From positions 1 to 55,179 of the forward strand of contig VGOM01000012.1 in NCBI GenBank assembly GCA_016875915.1: a DNA stretch of 55,179 nucleotides. The letters run 5' to 3'. The notes under the pieces are model-generated. The model did no database searches. It saw nothing but the letters and a program-made list of their open reading frames with translations, and was not told the DNA's origin. The DNA comes from Chloroflexota bacterium (lineage in GTDB: Bacteria; Chloroflexota; Dehalococcoidia; UBA2247; RBG-13-53-26). Made by a program: the position numbers and the translations under genes. Every line of letters begins with the position of its first letter. Position 1 is the stretch's first letter. Shown piece by piece: positions 24,507-34,137 of this stretch.

Positions 24507-25853
24507 GTGGTCGGGACGGACAGAAGGGTAAGGATCAGGATCGGGAACGATCTCCTCATTGTGAACCTGTGTTCCGTCATCCTGGTCGTGGCCATCTCTC
24601 TGGTCGATGTTGAGGCTCTGCGCATCGCCTTCGGGCTGCCTTTCCTCTTGTTCTTCCCGGGATACACCTTGGTCGCAGCCCTATTCCCGGACAGGAGTGC
24701 CCTTGGCACAATCGAACGGTTGGGGCTGTCTATCGGCTTCTCAATCGTGGTCGCGCCTGTTGTAGGGCTCATACTGAACATGGTGTGGGCCATTCGCCTC
24801 TACCCTATCCTCGTTTCTCTGGCCGTCTTTGTGGCGGCCATGTCGGCAGCGGCCTGGTATCGCAGACACCAGGTGGCAGAGGATGACAGACCCGATCTGG
24901 TGGTGGATCTGCCCGTCGGCAGAGGCCGCTCCGGCCTGCTGGATGCGGGGGTATCCATCGTTCTCGTTCTGGCCCTGCTGGGAGCCGTCGCTGCCATGGT
25001 TCACTTCGCGGTGAATCCGAAGACCGGGGAGAGATTCACGGAGTTCTACATGGCCGGAGCAGAGAGTTGGCCCGAGGAGATGGCCGTTGGACAAGAGGCG
25101 GCCGTGGTTCTGGGCGTCACCAATCGGGAAGGTGAGACCATGGCCTATGAAGTGGAGGTGCTCGTGGGGGGTTCTCGGCTGACTGTCCTTGGCCCGACTG
25201 AGCTGGGTCATGGCAAGACTTGGGAGGACCGATTCGGGTTCGTCCCTGACAAGGCCTACGCCCGCACTACACTGGCCAGGGACGTGAATACGGTCTATGG
25301 CCCGATCCTGGCTCGCGCGAAGAGCGTGCAGGTGGTCTCCACTGCAGGTCTGGGGCCCGGGGACCACATTCGGATCGGACAGGAGGCTGCTGCGATCGAG
25401 GAGACCCAGGGGACCAGCATCATACTGAAGCAGGTTCTCCATGAATACCACCCGGCAGGCGCAGAAGTTGTCGAGGTGCAGAAGGTGGAGTTCCGGCTGC
25501 GCAAGATTTGGAGGCTGGGGGTGCCGGCGGAGACACAGCTGTCCTTGTGGCTGGGGAAACAGGATCTGGAGGCCAGCGTGGCCAATCAAGGCCGCAGCGA
25601 TGCCCAGTACAGGATAGAGACTAGGATAGAAGGAGGGCCGGACGAAGAGCCCAGAGTTGAATCCGCCGGTCCGGCGCAGGTGGCTGTGGGAGATGTGTGG
25701 ACAAGCAGGATCACGTATCCGTTCTCGGAGCTACACCAAGTGGAATTCTCGCTGTACAACCGCGAGGGACTCATCTTCCGAAGGTGGGAATCGGAAGGCT
25801 ACCACAGTCTCTATCTGTGGGCCCACGTGTCAGAAGGCAGCGCCGGGAATTGA
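24507..25853 (+). CDS. DUF1616 membrane protein
   Basis: A 448-residue membrane protein. Four hydrophobic segments occupy about residues 15-115, with the family signature LRIAFGLPFLLFFPGYTLVAALFP typical of DUF1616, and a fifth lies near 148-170. The remaining 270 residues form a beta-rich soluble part, probably outside the cell, with NREGETMAYEVEV-type segments. The GTG at 24507 overlaps an AGGAGG, so the true start may differ by a few codons. Function of the family is unknown; it often sits near glycan and surface protein genes, as here. Confidence 0.85.
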   Translation: MVGTDRRVRIRIGNDLLIVNLCSVILVVAISLVDVEALRIAFGLPFLLFFPGYTLVAALFPDRSALGTIERLGLSIGFSIVVAPVVGLILNMVWAIRLYPILVSLAVFVAAMSAAAWYRRHQVAEDDRPDLVVDLPVGRGRSGLLDAGVSIVLVLALLGAVAAMVHFAVNPKTGERFTEFYMAGAESWPEEMAVGQEAAVVLGVTNREGETMAYEVEVLVGGSRLTVLGPTELGHGKTWEDRFGFVPDKAYARTTLARDVNTVYGPILARAKSVQVVSTAGLGPGDHIRIGQEAAAIEETQGTSIILKQVLHEYHPAGAEVVEVQKVEFRLRKIWRLGVPAETQLSLWLGKQDLEASVANQGRSDAQYRIETRIEGGPDEEPRVESAGPAQVAVGDVWTSRITYPFSELHQVEFSLYNREGLIFRRWESEGYHSLYLWAHVSEGSAGN

Positions 25854-25932
25854 CCGGATCTTGCACCAGGTGTGGGTGGGCATCAACCCTAGCAGGCAGC
25901 TTGCTCAGCAGCATTCGGCAGCCTGGGGTTTC

Positions 25933-27918
25933 CTACCGTAGGTAGAGGCAATCCATCCCGCCGTTGGAGTAGATCCGCGATGTGGAGGGATCATCCTCCA
26001 GCCTCTGGAAATCAGTGTCATTGAATCTGCCCACACTCCGCCAGACGGTCTGGTAGACCACCCTGTCGTATTCGTGGATGGTGGCATACATGCCGCCGGG
26101 GATCTCCTCACCCACTGTGCTGTACCGCTGGTAGCCGAAGTGGTCAGGGAATTGGGTGTCATAGGTGACGTCCGTCCTGAAGTGCGTTGCCGTCGCACCG
26201 ATGGTGGCCTCTGCGAACCTCTTGGGGGTACTGGCAATGTAGACTGTCTCAATGGCGGGGACCTTCTCGTCGAGAAACCAGGCCATCCCGGTCATGCTCG
26301 TCTCTGTCGTCTGATCGTTGGGACGCATGATCCAGGGCGACTGATAGTGTCCCAGGAAGGTCAGGGTGAGCACCAGAAGCATGAGGCCAAGTACGGCCGC
26401 CCCGGAGAGGGTCTTGAAGTTCATGCGCAAAGACTCCCCGCCTCCGCTATCGTCCAATCGAGGACTGCCGCTGTGGGTGGCATATGGAGTGGAGCAAGCC
26501 GGGCACACCTGCATCACTCCAGGCCCTATCTGCTGACTGATGATGTCGGTCATCGGGTACTGACACTCGGGGCAACTGTTGACTGCGGCTGAAGACCTCC
26601 TGCGACTGACCACGAAGCTCAGCCCCGCCCCCATGCCGCATCCCAGCGCGAAAGCCGCAGCGGGAAGAGCGGCCATTTCGGTGTACATCAGTATCCTGTC
26701 GCCCCCGACGGCCTCCAGCCCCGGGATTCCCAGGAGGAAAGCAGCGTAACCAATGCAGCCGACCAGAAACAGGCCGCCGATGGCAAGCAGTTGGTACCTG
26801 CCATCATCTCCTTCGCCGGACCGGAGTTGTCTGACCAGCACCAGAATGCCGATGACGGCAAGGGCCCCGAAGATGAGCAGCTCGCCGTACATCTTGGCCA
26901 TCAGGATGATCAGATCGAGCCCATGAACATCCACCTTGGACAGCGCCCCCCCGATCCTTGAGATCTCCCCGGCGCCGTACCCGCCGGTCAGCTGGTCCCA
27001 TAGCTGCAGCCTATTGGTGCTAAATGCCTCGCGGGTAAACACCCAGGGGAGGAATACAGCGATCTCCAGGGCCAGCGGCCAAAGGACCGGCCTTGAGGCG
27101 ATCCAGTCGGGGACCGGCATCCCCAACCGCTGGAGGAGGAACCGGTAGAGGGGTTTGGGCAACTCAATTGCTGCCAGGGTGCCAATGATCATCAGCGATG
27201 ACAGAGGATGGAGGAGGGGGTACACTGCGAGAAGCATCATCAGAAGCAGCTTGAAGGGGAGCAGACCCTTCCTGAAATAGCAGTAGAGAAGCAGTGGCAG
27301 AAGCAGCAACGACCAGGTGTTTGGTACCAGGTAGTAGCGGCTGATGCCCGTCATCGCCCCGGCGGCGATGACAGCCGCAAGCAGCTGCTGCCTCCTGGTG
27401 GGCAGTATCACGGAGGCCAGAAGATACATGACTAGCACGAATACCGGGAAGATCAGCACGGTGTTGAGGTTGACCACCGTCACGGATGATATTCCAGTGA
27501 TGGAGGCGATCTGGTAGAAGAGGACATGCACAATGGGATATGGATTGTAGGAACCTACATGGCCGGTGAGGGAGATGTCCTGCACGAAGCCCAGGTGCCC
27601 CATCTGGTCGGCCCTCCAGGTGGCGTAGCCTCTGATGAAGGGCACGCTGAGGAAGGCGGTGGCGGAGAGGAGAACCACGGCAAAGCCGATGAGATAGGTA
27701 CGACTCTCCTGGTACCTCCCGGTGGCCAGTTCGTGGACCACAATGCCGATGCCTCCGGCCAGTCCGGCGAACAGCAGCAGCCAGACCGACACCGGCGTGC
27801 TGCTGTAGAGAGAGAGCTCGTAGCCAGTGCTCGGCGACTGACGAGCGGTGAGCATGGCAAATGCCACCGCAGCGATGCAGAGCAGCGCCGCCAGCTTCAG
27901 TCCGGTGTCTCTGGTCAT
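25933..27918 (-). CDS. Large polytopic membrane protein with embedded zinc ribbon
   Basis: A protein of about 661 residues with about twelve transmembrane segments in its first 440 residues, resembling membrane glycosyltransferase-type proteins by layout. After the eleventh segment a soluble insert carries CPEC and CPAC pairs (NSCPECQYPMTD and VCPACSTPYATH), a probable zinc ribbon. One more transmembrane helix (VLGLMLLVLTLTFLG) and a C-terminal extracytoplasmic domain of about 130 residues follow. The start is ATG 27918, overlapping the stop of the upstream glycosyltransferase as ATGA. It is the last gene of the 40382-to-25933 operon. Possible roles are lipid-linked sugar transfer, polymerisation or export; none can be assigned. 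Confidence 0.8.
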   Translation of the reverse strand: MTRDTGLKLAALLCIAAVAFAMLTARQSPSTGYELSLYSSTPVSVWLLLFAGLAGGIGIVVHELATGRYQESRTYLIGFAVVLLSATAFLSVPFIRGYATWRADQMGHLGFVQDISLTGHVGSYNPYPIVHVLFYQIASITGISSVTVVNLNTVLIFPVFVLVMYLLASVILPTRRQQLLAAVIAAGAMTGISRYYLVPNTWSLLLLPLLLYCYFRKGLLPFKLLLMMLLAVYPLLHPLSSLMIIGTLAAIELPKPLYRFLLQRLGMPVPDWIASRPVLWPLALEIAVFLPWVFTREAFSTNRLQLWDQLTGGYGAGEISRIGGALSKVDVHGLDLIILMAKMYGELLIFGALAVIGILVLVRQLRSGEGDDGRYQLLAIGGLFLVGCIGYAAFLLGIPGLEAVGGDRILMYTEMAALPAAAFALGCGMGAGLSFVVSRRRSSAAVNSCPECQYPMTDIISQQIGPGVMQVCPACSTPYATHSGSPRLDDSGGGESLRMNFKTLSGAAVLGLMLLVLTLTFLGHYQSPWIMRPNDQTTETSMTGMAWFLDEKVPAIETVYIASTPKRFAEATIGATATHFRTDVTYDTQFPDHFGYQRYSTVGEEIPGGMYATIHEYDRVVYQTVWRSVGRFNDTDFQRLEDDPSTSRIYSNGGMDCLYLR

Positions 27919-29039
27919 GCCCGTGCGGTTCCCCTTCCCCTGCCTCCAGCATGAAGCAGGTTCTCCGGCCTTCCGTCCGTCGTCGCACCGGAGACCAGTT
28001 GCTCCACGAAGCCCAGGATCTCCCCTCCGGTCCTGCTCCAAGAATAGGGCTCGACCATGGCTCTGGTCCCGGGACTGGCGTTCCGAAAGGCCTGCTCCGC
28101 GTATGAGACCTTTGCCGGCATCTGCGATGCATTGTCGACGTAGAGGAGCCCCCCACGTTCCTCCGGGAAGAGGTCGGGCAGCCCTCCGAACCTGGTGGTG
28201 ACGACGGGCAGATTGCAGGCCATGGCCTCCAGCACCGAGAGGGGCTGACTGATGCAGGCCCTCTGGGACAAGACCGGGAAGAGATAGCAGTCGGCCAGTT
28301 GGTACAACTCCTCGATATGATCGGAGTACTGCGTGGCGAATCTGACACCACGAGCCTCGAGGTCGCCAGCCAACGATCTGTCATGAGCGAAGAACGTGCT
28401 GACAGCTATCAGAACCTGGTGCCCGCCGTCCTGGACCTGTCTCAGCGCCCTGATGTTCCTCCCTTTGCTCAGGTGGCCGACATGCAGCGCCACGAACTGC
28501 TCCCGGCCAATGCCATATTTTGCCCTAAGTTCGGTCTTCCTGCTAGGGGTGGCCGGGACGAACTTCTCAAGGTCCACACCCAGGGGGATGAACTGCGTCG
28601 TGCAGCCCATGCCGGCAAGTTCCTGCTGATCCCGCTTTGAAGCGGTGAGAATCAGATCGGGTCTGACCAGAGGCAGGGCCTTCCTGGCCAGCGGAGCGAA
28701 CTCCTGCGGCTGTGTTGTCAGGACGGTCACCGGCACTCCGTTGCCATACCGGGCCAGAAGCCTGGCGATCCAGAGACTGTGGAAGGAAGCCCCGGAGCGA
28801 GGGATGTACAGGATGGCATCGGGGCCAAAGGACCTCACACTGGCCTTCAGCCGCGAACTCAAACAGACGGAATTGGCGGGGATTCTGTTCAGGCCGTCTG
28901 CCTCGGGCAGATCGCCGTGGGAGAAGAGCGCCAGGACCTCGTGACGGCGAGCGGCTGCATGGATGACCTCATGGGCAACTCTGAGGAATCCCTCGTCGAT
29001 TCGCTTTGTCAGCGTCTTGGTGTAGATGCAGATTCTCAT
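27915..29039 (-). CDS. Glycosyltransferase family 4 protein
   Basis: A 374-residue GT-B glycosyltransferase. The C-terminal nucleotide-sugar domain contains VALHVGHLSKGRNI (about residue 190) and the E-x7-E type segment PLSVLEAMACNLPVVTTRFGGLPDLF (about 285-310). The start was placed at ATG 29039, where it overlaps the stop of the upstream fusion gene as ATGA and gives the normal RICIYTKTL opening strand; upstream in-frame residues are antisense coding noise. It should transfer a sugar from a nucleotide donor to a lipid-linked glycan; donor and acceptor unknown. Confidence 0.92.
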   Translation of the reverse strand: MRICIYTKTLTKRIDEGFLRVAHEVIHAAARRHEVLALFSHGDLPEADGLNRIPANSVCLSSRLKASVRSFGPDAILYIPRSGASFHSLWIARLLARYGNGVPVTVLTTQPQEFAPLARKALPLVRPDLILTASKRDQQELAGMGCTTQFIPLGVDLEKFVPATPSRKTELRAKYGIGREQFVALHVGHLSKGRNIRALRQVQDGGHQVLIAVSTFFAHDRSLAGDLEARGVRFATQYSDHIEELYQLADCYLFPVLSQRACISQPLSVLEAMACNLPVVTTRFGGLPDLFPEERGGLLYVDNASQMPAKVSYAEQAFRNASPGTRAMVEPYSWSRTGGEILGFVEQLVSGATTDGRPENLLHAGGRGRGTARA

Positions 29040-30826
29040 TTGTCCTGATCCCAGCCGAACCACACGCACTTCCTGCGGTAGTACTGGCCGACGGCGCGGC
29101 CGACCACGTCGTCGCACACCTCCCCGAACTCTCGATGACCGCTGTCGACGATGGCCAGATCCAGCACTTCTGCTGCCTGGTCATAGAGTCGAGCCTGTAT
29201 GCTGAGGGACTCCATGCACGGTGGCTCCGAATCGCTGGATCGGTTCAAGGCCAGGTCAACAGCCGCAGTGAGCAGGATGTTGATGGCCGGCCTGGGCAGA
29301 CAGCAGCGAAGGAGCTTGAGCCAGACATCTCCGGGAGGGCTCCGGTCGTAGACATGGAGATCCACGAATATGTCAGGAACATACCGGTCGCAGACCACGA
29401 CCTGCCTCCTCAGGAGTCTCAGTCTGAGTGCCAAGTTGTAGAAGAGGCAGAGGTCAACCAGGTTGACGGCCTTCCAGGCCCGGGATCGCCATCCGTGGCT
29501 CAGGATGGCCCTTGTCTTCAGGAAGCGATCGGCAGTCGGTTGAGACTCAGCTGTACGGTCGGACTTGATGGCCTTCCTGGTCCAGCGTTTGGCCAGGGTC
29601 TGGAACCCCGTCTGGGAGCCGACCCTGGTCCAGACGTAGCCGGCCTTCAGTCCGCAGTTGCCCAGTGCCTCGAGCAGAGCCCGGGCGTAGGAGGTCTTGC
29701 CGCTGCCATCGATGCCGCTGAGGGCGATCAACATCCCCCTCTGGGGATTGACTCTCAGGATGTGGATGATCACGATCTCAGTCAGAAGCTTGACCAGATG
29801 GGCTGTGCGGTGGCATATCCCCCCGAACTCGCGGGACTGGATCACCTTCTTGAAGCCGAGCAGCTTTGAGGTCACCAGGGGGAGGTAGAGTGGCAGGGTC
29901 ACCTTGGCCTCTTCCAGGCCCCGCCCCGCCCCGCGGAGCAGGATACGCCGCCCGATGAACTGCCTGGCATCCTGCAGCACTTCCTGTGGGAAGAGGGATC
30001 CGCCGAAGATCTCCTGGTGCAGGCGCTGATAGGCCAGCACCGACAGATGGAGGCCTTCTTCCCATCTGGCGGCTCTGGCAGTGCTCTGGAGATATGACCA
30101 CTCCACCTTCCTGCCGTCGACCAGGTGTTTCACGATGCACAGATCCAGCAGCCGTATGGCGGAGTTCTCGTAGAACGAGTGGGCGAAGGTGGTCAGCAGG
30201 CAGTCCTCCGGGCTCAGAGGAACGACCACATCGTCGAAGGGCTTCAGCCGGTTGCCTCTGGACCAGGGTGTGTCCGGGTCAACGAACGTAGCCCCCCAGA
30301 AGATCCTGCTGTGGAGATGGATGGCGATGACCTCTTTCCCGCAGTGAAGTCGCTTGTAGAGGTACTTGTGCGGCTCCCTGATGTTCTTCAACTCGACGAA
30401 ACCAGCCCGCTCCAGCAGCTGGCCGGCCCGGGCGAAGTCCCGCTCTCTGACCATGACATCCAGGTTGCCGCTGGTGTAGGGGAAAAGGGAGGGGCTCTTG
30501 ATGAAGACGTATTCCACCCTGTCTGACAGGAAGAGATCCCTGACTGCGGTGAAGGCCTCCTTCCACTGGCTGTACTTGTGGCGGTGTCCCAGGAGCGCTC
30601 GGCTGAACTCCGCCGACTCGAAGAGCGGCGCCAGGCTGGAGTCGGTCCTCCCGTGCAGGTAGGCCAGCGGCACGGAGTTCAGGCTCAGTATCTCTGTGAT
30701 GGCTGCCGCGTTGCCCTGCATCTGCGTCCTGGGGAGGTTCTGGCGATCCGAGAAGGCCAGCATGGCCGCCGTGCCTGCGATCACCAGTTCATCCGGTGAT
30801 TGGTCCAGCTTCCTACGTCTGAGCAC
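29036..30826 (-). CDS. Nucleotidyltransferase-like and thymidylate-kinase-like fusion protein
   Basis: A 596-residue two-domain protein. The N-terminal half (about 90-300) matches the NTP_transf_5-type nucleotidyltransferase group found in glycan loci (YVFIKSPSLFPYTSGNLDVMV, with an N-L-D in place of the usual catalytic D-x-D). The C-terminal part (about 365-580) is a P-loop kinase like thymidylate kinase: Walker A GIDGSGKTS, a DRY segment in VVCDRYVPDIFVDLH, and a lid region. GTG 30826 has GGGGAGG seven bases upstream. Such kinase-like proteins in glycan clusters may phosphorylate a sugar or nucleotide; whether each half is active is unclear. Confidence 0.8.
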   Translation of the reverse strand: MLRRRKLDQSPDELVIAGTAAMLAFSDRQNLPRTQMQGNAAAITEILSLNSVPLAYLHGRTDSSLAPLFESAEFSRALLGHRHKYSQWKEAFTAVRDLFLSDRVEYVFIKSPSLFPYTSGNLDVMVRERDFARAGQLLERAGFVELKNIREPHKYLYKRLHCGKEVIAIHLHSRIFWGATFVDPDTPWSRGNRLKPFDDVVVPLSPEDCLLTTFAHSFYENSAIRLLDLCIVKHLVDGRKVEWSYLQSTARAARWEEGLHLSVLAYQRLHQEIFGGSLFPQEVLQDARQFIGRRILLRGAGRGLEEAKVTLPLYLPLVTSKLLGFKKVIQSREFGGICHRTAHLVKLLTEIVIIHILRVNPQRGMLIALSGIDGSGKTSYARALLEALGNCGLKAGYVWTRVGSQTGFQTLAKRWTRKAIKSDRTAESQPTADRFLKTRAILSHGWRSRAWKAVNLVDLCLFYNLALRLRLLRRQVVVCDRYVPDIFVDLHVYDRSPPGDVWLKLLRCCLPRPAINILLTAAVDLALNRSSDSEPPCMESLSIQARLYDQAAEVLDLAIVDSGHREFGEVCDDVVGRAVGQYYRRKCVWFGWDQDK

Positions 30827-30858
30827 GCCCCGTCCTCCCCGGACCGAACGGTATCCCG

Positions 30859-32004
30859 CTAGACATCGTGGGCCAGCACTTCCCGGTAGAGATCCACAGT
30901 GCGCTCCCCGATCCGGTCAAAGCCAAATGAGGCGGCTTCCCGGGCGCAGTTGCCCCGCAGGTTGACCGTATCCTCTCTATGCAGCATTTCCATGATTGCC
31001 CGGGCGAACTGCCCGGCATCCTTGGGCACGATTTGACCGTTTGTGCCATCCCGGACGATCTGGGCAACGTCACCGACAGGGGCGGTGACCACCGGTACTC
31101 CGCAGGCGAGGGCCTCTTTGACGGTTGTCGGGCTGCCCTCGAAGAGCGAGCACAGGGCCAGGACATCGGCGCAATTCAAGAGACCGGGTATGCGGTCCGG
31201 CCTCTGTGCCCCCAGGAAGAGCACCTTCTCCGGGCCCATATCTCCGGCCAGGTCTTCAAGGCGTCCCCGGTCCCGGCCGTCACCGACGAGAACCAACCGT
31301 GCTTCCGGGATATGCGCAGTCACCGTCCGCTGGACTTCAATCAGGAAGCCGAGGTCCTTCTCGATCTCCAGACGGCCGACGTACATGACGATCCTCTCGC
31401 TGTCCCTGAATCCCCATTCGGCGCGGGCCCGGGCTCTGTCCAGCGGCCGGAACCGGCCCAGGTCTATCCCCACCGGTATCACCCGGATCCTCTGCTCCAG
31501 CCAGGGGTATATCTGACAGTAGTAGTCCTTCGTGCCTTCATCCACGGCGATCACAGCGGCGCTGTGCCTGAGGCAGAAGGATTCCACCATTCCATAGAGC
31601 CGTGCTACCAGGGGGCGCTGTTTCAGCTGCACTGCGTGGAGGATTCTCCCGTGCAGGGTGACCACCTTGGGGTTGCTGCGGCAGAAGAGCACGAAGGGGA
31701 GGGCGTACTCCGGACGCTGGACATGGACGATGGCGCCAGGCGGGACTGAGGCGAACGATCGGCTCAGTGCCAGCCTCAGGACATAGCCCATATTGCCCAG
31801 GGATGGATCCCGACTGGCGGCAACGAAGGCATATGGCCTCGGGCCCGATGGGCTCTCCGGGGATGAAGCCCCGATGAAAGTGGTGGGGATTCCAGAATTC
31901 AGCAGGTGCTGGAGGAGGTTGACCGAGTATACCTCGCCCCCGCCGATTTCCGGCAGAGCGGGGTCCATGGCTTCCACGATGGCAACTTCCATTCTGGTAT
32001 GCAT
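30859..32004 (-). CDS. Glycosyltransferase family 4 protein
   Basis: A 381-residue retaining GT-B glycosyltransferase. The glycine-rich loop GGGEVYSVNLLQHLL near residue 22 is the typical N-terminal acceptor region. The donor site is seen in MYVGRLEIEKDLGFLIEV (about 210-227) and SPTTVKEALACGVPVVTAPVGDVAQIV (about 295-320). The ribosome site is weak; ATG 32004 and ATG 31992 are both possible. It follows the DUF354 gene by seven bases. Confidence 0.93.
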   Translation of the reverse strand: MHTRMEVAIVEAMDPALPEIGGGEVYSVNLLQHLLNSGIPTTFIGASSPESPSGPRPYAFVAASRDPSLGNMGYVLRLALSRSFASVPPGAIVHVQRPEYALPFVLFCRSNPKVVTLHGRILHAVQLKQRPLVARLYGMVESFCLRHSAAVIAVDEGTKDYYCQIYPWLEQRIRVIPVGIDLGRFRPLDRARARAEWGFRDSERIVMYVGRLEIEKDLGFLIEVQRTVTAHIPEARLVLVGDGRDRGRLEDLAGDMGPEKVLFLGAQRPDRIPGLLNCADVLALCSLFEGSPTTVKEALACGVPVVTAPVGDVAQIVRDGTNGQIVPKDAGQFARAIMEMLHREDTVNLRGNCAREAASFGFDRIGERTVDLYREVLAHDV

Positions 32005-32011
32005 GAATTCA

Positions 32012-33064
32012 TCAGTGGACTGCCGCTGGCCGGTCTCCGGGCATGTAGTCCAGGATGTTCCTGACGATCACTTCCGTGGTGTCGTCCCACTCCTGCTGCA
32101 GAGCCTGTCGCACCACTTCCCTGGTCTTCTCCTTAATGCTCTGCCCGATGAGCCTGTCGACCAGGTTCATCACTGAGTTGTCCCCATCCGGCTGGAAGAA
32201 TATGCCCTTGCCTATCAGATCGGCATTCACAGACATGTACCTGCCACCGGTGTAGATCACCGGCGTCCCGGCCAGGCAGGATTCGCGGGCCATGGTATCG
32301 CCGGAGGAGATGGTGAACAGGGCGAAGTGCATCAGGGAGTAGATGTCCCTCACGGGCTCCTGGAGGATGATGCAGTGGGGGGCGAAGCGATCGGTGAGGG
32401 ACTTGTCCTCCAGCGAGAGGACGACGACCAGCCCCAAGCCCTTCAGCCGGCGGCAGTCTTCAGCCAACTGACCGGTCTCCAGGTGGGCGTAGTTCATGCT
32501 GATCTTGCTGACTTCCCTGATGAAGACATACCCTCCCGGTTTCAGCCCGTACTCACCCAGCGCCCCCTCGTCAGGCTGGAAGTACCTGGGATGGAGATAC
32601 GCCAGTTCCTTGAACCCCCTGTAGTTGGCGATGTTCCTGCCCTGAAGCGGGATCTGAGCTGGCAGCAGGATACGGGTGGCGAAGGGCTTGTAAGGATAGA
32701 ACCCCAGCTTGTACTCGATGTCGTCATCGAAGATGACCGAAGGCTTCCTGAGCAGAAACGTGGCGTGGCTGACTCCGATTCCACCGAAAGAGGCGACAAC
32801 ATCGAAATCATTCCGGCGGATGTAGGTCAGCAGGCGCAGGCAGCGATAGCCTGCACCGCATATCTTGCCCGGCAGGGATTTCCGGAATCTGCCGATGGAG
32901 GTGAAGGGGAAGCCGGGCAATTCCTGCTGAAGGATGGATACCAGCTTGCCTCTGGGCTGGAGGGTTATGTCGATCTGGCAGCCGTGTTCCTTCGCCAGTC
33001 GCCTGATGGCATTCTTGAAGAAGTTCACGTCCACGGGGTGGTTCAGGTCCACCAGTAGCTTCAT
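32012..33064 (-). CDS. DUF354 protein (GT-B/epimerase-like fold)
   Basis: A 350-residue protein of the DUF354 family, recognised by the opening MKLLVDLNHPVDVNFFK, the segment DVVASFGGIGVSHATFLLRKPSVIFDD and the late ISSGDTMARESCLAGTPVIYTGG. The fold resembles UDP-GlcNAc 2-epimerases and GT-B transferases. In this locus, which supplies UDP-2,3-diacetamido sugar enzymes, it could be a WbpI-like 2-epimerase or a glycosyltransferase; the sequence does not decide. ATG 33064 is preferred over the GTG three bases earlier. Confidence 0.85.
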   Translation of the reverse strand: MKLLVDLNHPVDVNFFKNAIRRLAKEHGCQIDITLQPRGKLVSILQQELPGFPFTSIGRFRKSLPGKICGAGYRCLRLLTYIRRNDFDVVASFGGIGVSHATFLLRKPSVIFDDDIEYKLGFYPYKPFATRILLPAQIPLQGRNIANYRGFKELAYLHPRYFQPDEGALGEYGLKPGGYVFIREVSKISMNYAHLETGQLAEDCRRLKGLGLVVVLSLEDKSLTDRFAPHCIILQEPVRDIYSLMHFALFTISSGDTMARESCLAGTPVIYTGGRYMSVNADLIGKGIFFQPDGDNSVMNLVDRLIGQSIKEKTREVVRQALQQEWDDTTEVIVRNILDYMPGDRPAAVH

Positions 33065-33099
33065 CACTGCTTCCAGTCTCAGGCCCTTGCTGTCCGCCT

Positions 33100-34137
33100 T
33101 CAGTCCAGCTGCCGAAAGACCGCGGGGCTCAGCAGCCCAGCCAGGGACAGTGGCAGTCTGCGCCAGACCCCGGTGAAGACACGATACTTCATTCCGCTCC
33201 TATTGGAGGATACCAGGACGGGTGCCTTTGGATAGTAGTGGAAGTACAACTTCTCTGGCTTGGCCCCCCATTTCTCCTTGAAATGACTCAGTCCGACGTT
33301 CTCTGAGTCGGTCTTGCCGAAGTCGAAGGTGTGGAACCCTTGTTTGCTGCCGTCTTCGATGGCCTGCCAGGTAAGGAGATCGTTGGGAAACTGCTTGAGA
33401 TACTGGTCGTGTGAGGCGGCGTAGGCATAGCCGGCCACACCGTTGAAATTGACCATCAGCGCACCGGCAATGAACTCATTGTGGTACTCCGCAAGATAGA
33501 GGCGGCAGTAGCCCTTCATGTGCTTGTGTATGGCCAGGAAGAACTCCCTTGGGTGGCCGGGAACCCCGAGCCTCTTCTTGCCCCGCAGGTTTAGCGAGTG
33601 GAAAGCCTGGCAGGCTTCCACGGAGTCATAGGTCTTGATCGCCACGTCTTCCTTCCTGGCCCGGCCGACCGCCCACCGGGCAACCCTGGCCAGCGTCTTT
33701 TGCCACATCTCCTTCGGTTCGGACAGCTTCATAAGGTGAACCAGGAAGTGGTCGTTCACCTCCAGACCGAGGGACACCGGGCGAATAGTCCTGATCTCCA
33801 TGTAGGAGCATGACAGTTCGTCGCAAAGGCGCTTGGCCCGATCGACCAGGGCCATGGTCGCTTCTTCTGAATCGGCTATGGGCCCGCAGGTGTGCGAGAA
33901 TGGCAGGGAGACCAACCGGTTGCTGGTCAGCATGCTTCGGATCTGGAACAGGGGCAGAATCCCGCAGAGCTTCCCCTCCCCGTCCCTGGCGAAGAGGTAG
34001 AAGGGCTTGTGGCGCAGGCTCTCCTCGATGACAGCCTTCCATTGGGGGAGGTGATAGTAGGTAGCTTCGGAGTGGCTGTGGACGTAGGCCTGCCATTCCT
34101 CGACGGATACTGGTGGATTGACTTCAACAGTGGTCAT
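33100..34137 (-). CDS. FemAB-like GNAT peptidyl/acyltransferase
   Basis: A 345-residue protein of the FemAB family. Landmarks are the N-terminal WQAYVHSHSEATYYHLPQW, the central LYLAEYHNEFIAGALMV and GYAYAASHDQYLKQFPNDLLTWQAIED, and the late FDFGKTDSENVGLSHFKEKWGA, the pattern found in polysaccharide and exosortase-associated FemAB proteins. It would add an aminoacyl or acyl group to a glycan or lipid. Its ATG overlaps the stop of the deacetylase gene upstream as ATGA. This deacetylase-FemAB pairing is common in exosortase loci, but no exosortase or PEP-CTERM gene is seen here. Confidence 0.88.
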   Translation of the reverse strand: MTTVEVNPPVSVEEWQAYVHSHSEATYYHLPQWKAVIEESLRHKPFYLFARDGEGKLCGILPLFQIRSMLTSNRLVSLPFSHTCGPIADSEEATMALVDRAKRLCDELSCSYMEIRTIRPVSLGLEVNDHFLVHLMKLSEPKEMWQKTLARVARWAVGRARKEDVAIKTYDSVEACQAFHSLNLRGKKRLGVPGHPREFFLAIHKHMKGYCRLYLAEYHNEFIAGALMVNFNGVAGYAYAASHDQYLKQFPNDLLTWQAIEDGSKQGFHTFDFGKTDSENVGLSHFKEKWGAKPEKLYFHYYPKAPVLVSSNRSGMKYRVFTGVWRRLPLSLAGLLSPAVFRQLD

